Shown here piece after piece: positions 60,111-64,000 of a DNA stretch of 64,000 nucleotides. The notes beneath the pieces are model-generated. The model worked only from the letters and a program-made list of their open reading frames with translations, ran no database searches and was not told where the DNA came from. The position numbers were made by a program, and so were the translations under genes. Within the stretch, counting starts at the first letter, position 1. Each line of letters opens with the position of its first letter. The DNA lies in assembly GCF_037038585.1 (NCBI RefSeq), contig NC_092520.1:13709001-13773000 (forward strand), written 5' to 3'. The DNA is from Patagioenas fasciata. Taxonomy: Eukaryota > Chordata > Aves > Columbiformes > Columbidae.

Positions 60111-62149
60111 CCCGTCAAATGGCTGGTGTGTTTGTCTGTGAAGTGAAGGCTAAATTGGAGTTAACCCATTATGTTGGATGCTACCGAATTTAGTCAAAGG
60201 CAGGCATCTGGTAAGCATCAGTAGACTTGTTCTGTTACTGGAAAGCAATTTGCTGCACATTGTTTCCTACTGCTTTAAAGTTAACTCATAAGGTAAATTA
60301 GAAACAGGCTAGAAATATTTTGCTTTGTAGAGAAACACTCAAAACAACAACACTGTTAAATAGCTTTAATAAAGATATTTTTAGCAAAGCTATTGAGTGC
60401 CATCTTCTGATTCAAATGGATAGCTCAGAACTCACAAACCTCACCTTGTTCTGCCTCTACTTGATTTTTCACCTAATATTTTGTTTAGAAAGTGCAATCA
60501 GATTATTTTCTCTTTTAAACACCTGAAAACCCAAGTGAAACTCCTAAGGCAGTTCATTTCGGTGATGTGTGAAGTGACTAGAGCCTTTTCTTTCTTAATT
60601 TCAGGGTTGTACAATATGTAAATTGGCCAGAATACTCTGGAGAGTTTCTTTTGGGAGTTCTTCTGAAACCTGTGATGTCTCACACTTTTGGCTCCCTCTT
60701 GTCTGCAGCTGCCTGTGCAGCACGGGGCTGCAGCCTCTCCCACTCCCCTACTGGTATTTTTTTAACCTAAGTCCAAGTACCTACCCTGCAGTGATTCTTT
60801 TGTTCTGAAGTGGTCTGCCCAGGCTCCCTTTCTAGTTGATGGAAACAAGAAAAAGGCATTTCTACGGCATGAGTCACCTTCCTGTAATGTACACAACTAA
60901 AATCAGGTAGATTGCTTTTGATTTAACAGGAAATGTGAAGTGTTCCAGGTTCAAGGCGTTGAGAATAAGGGAAATTAGGATTTCAGCATTCTAGTTTCCT
61001 TTCTTCCTGCAAAGGGCATGCATTTGCCTGCTGCATCCTGATAGCTGTGGTGAAAACATAATTCATTAATAACTCTGAGGTGTTTGGATAGTGGGGTCAC
61101 ACTGGCTAGGTGAGTACGGGGCTATCTAGGCAGCAAAAGCATTCAGAATGAATCATCAGTCTGTGCATCAAAAATAAGGTTCATAAATCTTGGAACTGAA
61201 ATTAAACTAATGTGCTCAGTGAACAGACAGTCTGATTTTAACAATGTCCTTGCCACTCTTAGCTCTTTCCTTGAGGACAGGTAGAAATCCAAGACAGCCC
61301 ATCTTCCTCAGCCATGGGTAACTGATGAGAGAAAACGCTGCTGTGAGATCCCCAGATTCTCTGTCATACACACTGTGCTGCTGGGGTGTTAGCAAGCCAG
61401 CATTCCCATGCTGTATTAGGAAAAAAAATGTTTCCTTCACATCATTGGGGCATAAGATGAGACATAGTCTTCTGGGGAAGGTACATGACTAAGTGTCATG
61501 AGATCTGTGATCTCTTCCCACCTCTCCCCCATGTCTCCACAGCTTACGTTTTCAGATATGAGTTAAGTACCTAAAGCTGTAGGTACAGAACACAGATAAA
61601 TGACTGTATGTTTTTAAGGACTGCTGCGTCACTGAAGCTGAGTTTAAAAATTAAGCCTGTAACTTGTTAATGTTTGGAACTTGTTATGAAAGCTGAAGGT
61701 ACTGTACAAGTACCAAGAATAATTATTCCAGAACTGTAGCTATGATGGTGTCAGAAAAAGAATATTCTAAAAGGTCTACAGCCTATTTATTATTTTTTTG
61801 AAGTATAGAAAGGCATTAGTAATCACAAAATGCCTCTAAAATCTCCTTGAAGTGTTATAAAGCCACAAAAACACAGCTCAGCTAAACCTGGAGTGGTTCA
61901 GCCAATAAGATATGCAAAGAATGACTTCCAACAAATTCAGGTTTATTACAGCCACAGCTAACTCATCCACTGAGAATCTCACTTTTCTGGCCCACCTGGT
62001 AAAGCTGCTGTATGTGGCCCACAAAATGTCCCAGATCACATCTCAGTTGTTCTTAATGTGCATTTTGGCCGGCGCAGGGGACTGCGCTAATTGGTTAAGT
62101 ATGTTCTAGTGTCTGGCCACCAGCTGCCAGACACAACATGGCACAGCGC

Positions 62150-62420
62150 TGCCTTAATGCTGTTTGTTGCGATCAGTTAATTTGTCTGGATTATGAACTC
62201 TTCTGCCATCAGGAAGAGAAAAGCACTTTAAGGCTATTTCAATCCGTTTGCTCTGCCTTCCGCTGTCAAAAGCCTGATTTGCAATTAGGAATTTAGGCAG
62301 CACTTTCATGTGCTCGGAAAGCAGCAGAGCAAAGCTTCCAGAGAGATTTATTTCCATAGAAATAGAGGTATCAGCAATTCCCAAGAAGCCGCTATTTACC
62401 AGAAGTTAGTAAATTGTTCG
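62150..62420. other. Candidate conserved noncoding element
   Basis: Repeat-free sequence with homeodomain-like TTGCAATTAGGAATTTAG, ATCAGTTAATTTG and CCATAGAAATAGAGG words. The texture is unlike the decayed DNA around it. A 76-codon frame on the minus strand covers part of it but is not recognised. Needs alignment to other amniotes. Confidence 0.25.
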
Positions 62421-62902
62421 CATTGTTGTTGTTTATGGAGCTGTAAAGGGGCACAGAGCCGAGGTGCCTTGTCCAGAGACCAGCGCAGTAACCGGTGCCT
62501 CACTCGGCCGGTTCCTTCCTGGGGCTCAGCCCAGCCAGGACGCAGGAGGGGTCAGGAAAGGGCTCTCTGCTGGGATGCCCCAAGCTTGGAGCAGTCTTAT
62601 CATTTTTGATGCCCCAATAATGAGCTGGTTAGTGTAAAACAGGGATCAACATGTCAAATCCTCCTTGCTTCCCATGGGACTTGCTGCCAGAGCTATCCCT
62701 TTGCTCTTGTAGTTGTGCCTTTGCTCTTTACATTATGATACTTGTAGACAAGTTTCCTAATTTATAAGGCTCTAATTTGGGAAGATGCTGAATTAGCTCC
62801 TGGAAAAGTGTTAATTTTCTGTAGTTCACATCTATTTCTTCTGAAACCAGGAATACCGTTGAAATTATGGCCTTCGTTTATTAGCTCTGTTGTTGCTGTT
62901 GT

Positions 62903-62946
62903 TATTTATTATTATTATTATTGTTGTTGTTGTTGTTGTTGTTGTT
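62903..62946 (+). repeat. Compound (TTA)n(TTG)n microsatellite
   Basis: ATTATTATTATT followed directly by (GTT)n, about 44 bp in all. Confidence 0.95.
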
Positions 62947-64000
62947 ACAATGCAAATTCCTTCCAAATGAGTGATCTGTACTTCTAACAGTGTTGGTTTA
63001 TAATTAAATCCTGGGGCCATGCTTTCTAAGGGGTTTCAATCCAATGATTATTCACTAATTGCAGTAATCTGTAAAGAGACAGGCATACTGCATGAACATA
63101 GAATGTAGAAATCGTACACTCACATGTAAAAGTCCTTGTGAGTGTCCCTCTCTTAATTAGTTACCTTGAGCCCTTTTGCAGTCGATGGAGGGAAATAAAA
63201 TCTCCTAGAGTGCAATTCCTGTCAGCTTAAAGCAGACATCTAAAGCAGATCAGATAATTCATGCCCTAGAAGTACCTATTTCACTTCAGTGACTATAATG
63301 AGAGCCTAGGATGACTAGACCAAATGTGGATGACTACACTACAGATATCTAAAATTAAGTGAAATAAATCTCGCACTGAATATGTTTTGGGGCAAAAAGC
63401 CAACATCTTTTGTTCAGGTCAAAGGACAGCTACAAAGAAATCCAGTGTTAAGGCCCAGATCCTATTAACTGCAAAATTAAAGTATAGCCCCCTTTTCTGT
63501 GATGTTATGCCATCCTTCCAGTGTCCCTCTGGGTCCTGGGGCTGACAGCAGAGGGGCTGGAAGGGTTGTCCATGACCACCAGTGTCCTCAGTTCTTCCCC
63601 AGGAAGAGTTTGATCCTGAGATCCATTCCTTCTCTATTTGAGGGTCAGTTTGGCTTTATGTTCATTTATTTTCTTAATACAGCCTGCATGATATGGTATT
63701 TCTTTTCGTTAGTTCTCAGTTACTCAGTTTTGTGGTCTCTGAACTGGTTTAGACAGTTACATGCCTGCAGTGACCACTGGCTGACCACTGCGGTTTGTGT
63801 TTTTATAGCCTGGGACCTCCAGCAACATCCTGTGTTTACATTCTCGCAAACCCCGGTTTTATTCTAGGATCACAGGTAATCTAATCTACACAGAAAATCT
63901 ACTTGTTATCACTATAAACTAAAGCTAACCCAAAGCAAACCTGATTGCTGCACATTTGCTACCTCAGTTAAATAAAACTAGCTAATTATCAGCTTAGGTC

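Larger units (their letters stand above)
60111..64000. other. Gene-poor DNA to window end
   Basis: No gene was recognised. Contains a (TTA/TTG)n microsatellite (62903-62946) and a possible conserved noncoding element (62150-62420). The 122-codon frame at 63499-63867 (+) has a hydrophobic middle but no family resemblance and is not called. Confidence 0.6.

Overview
The window looks like nuclear DNA from a bird. The evidence is about ten truncated CR1 LINE copies ending in the avian-style ATTCTATG tail, ERVL-type solo LTRs, one old MIR and one hAT miniature element, and long introns with GT/AG splice sites. The species cannot be fixed from the sequence alone. Two protein-coding genes are recognisable, both on the minus strand and in the same order as human 11q21: MAML2 (first coding exon only) and CCDC82 (complete coding region).

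Layout. 1-19827 is the 5' part of MAML2 intron 1. It holds a solo ERVL-like LTR (8249-8987), a purine tract, a MIR, a hAT MITE with target-site duplication (15690-15814) and a pre-miRNA-like hairpin (16434-16500). 19828-20226 is MAML2 coding exon 1, inside a CpG island that runs to about 21.85 kb and includes the 5' UTR/promoter. 22-28.9 kb is AT-rich spacer, with one CR1 and the presumed CCDC82 3' UTR. 28887-42740 carries CCDC82 in eight coding exons whose phases join without a break into 478 codons plus stop. One is a 32-nt microexon. A second solo LTR with a perfect 5-bp duplication sits in one of its introns.

A CpG promoter lies at about 42.99-43.56 kb, with an inverted CCAAT box, an ETS site and an E-box. 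In mammals JRKL is the head-to-head partner here, but no JRKL-sized reading frame follows. From 43.6 kb to the end is gene-poor DNA with CR1 copies, several in inverted pairs, an isolated CpG island at 57.49-57.68 kb with a CTCF-like motif, and a third LTR at 57867-58324.

MAML2 encodes a nuclear coactivator of the Notch ICD-RBPJ complex. CCDC82 is a poorly characterised acidic protein with a conserved C-terminal domain. There is no sign that the two work together; they are simply neighbours. I found no clearly new biological system. The most testable unusual items are the intronic hairpin, the CCDC82 microexon, the apparent absence of JRKL, the LTRs with target-site duplications, and the CTCF-like sites that point away from each other in the gene-poor right half. 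Family assignments come from recognising the sequence, not from database searches.
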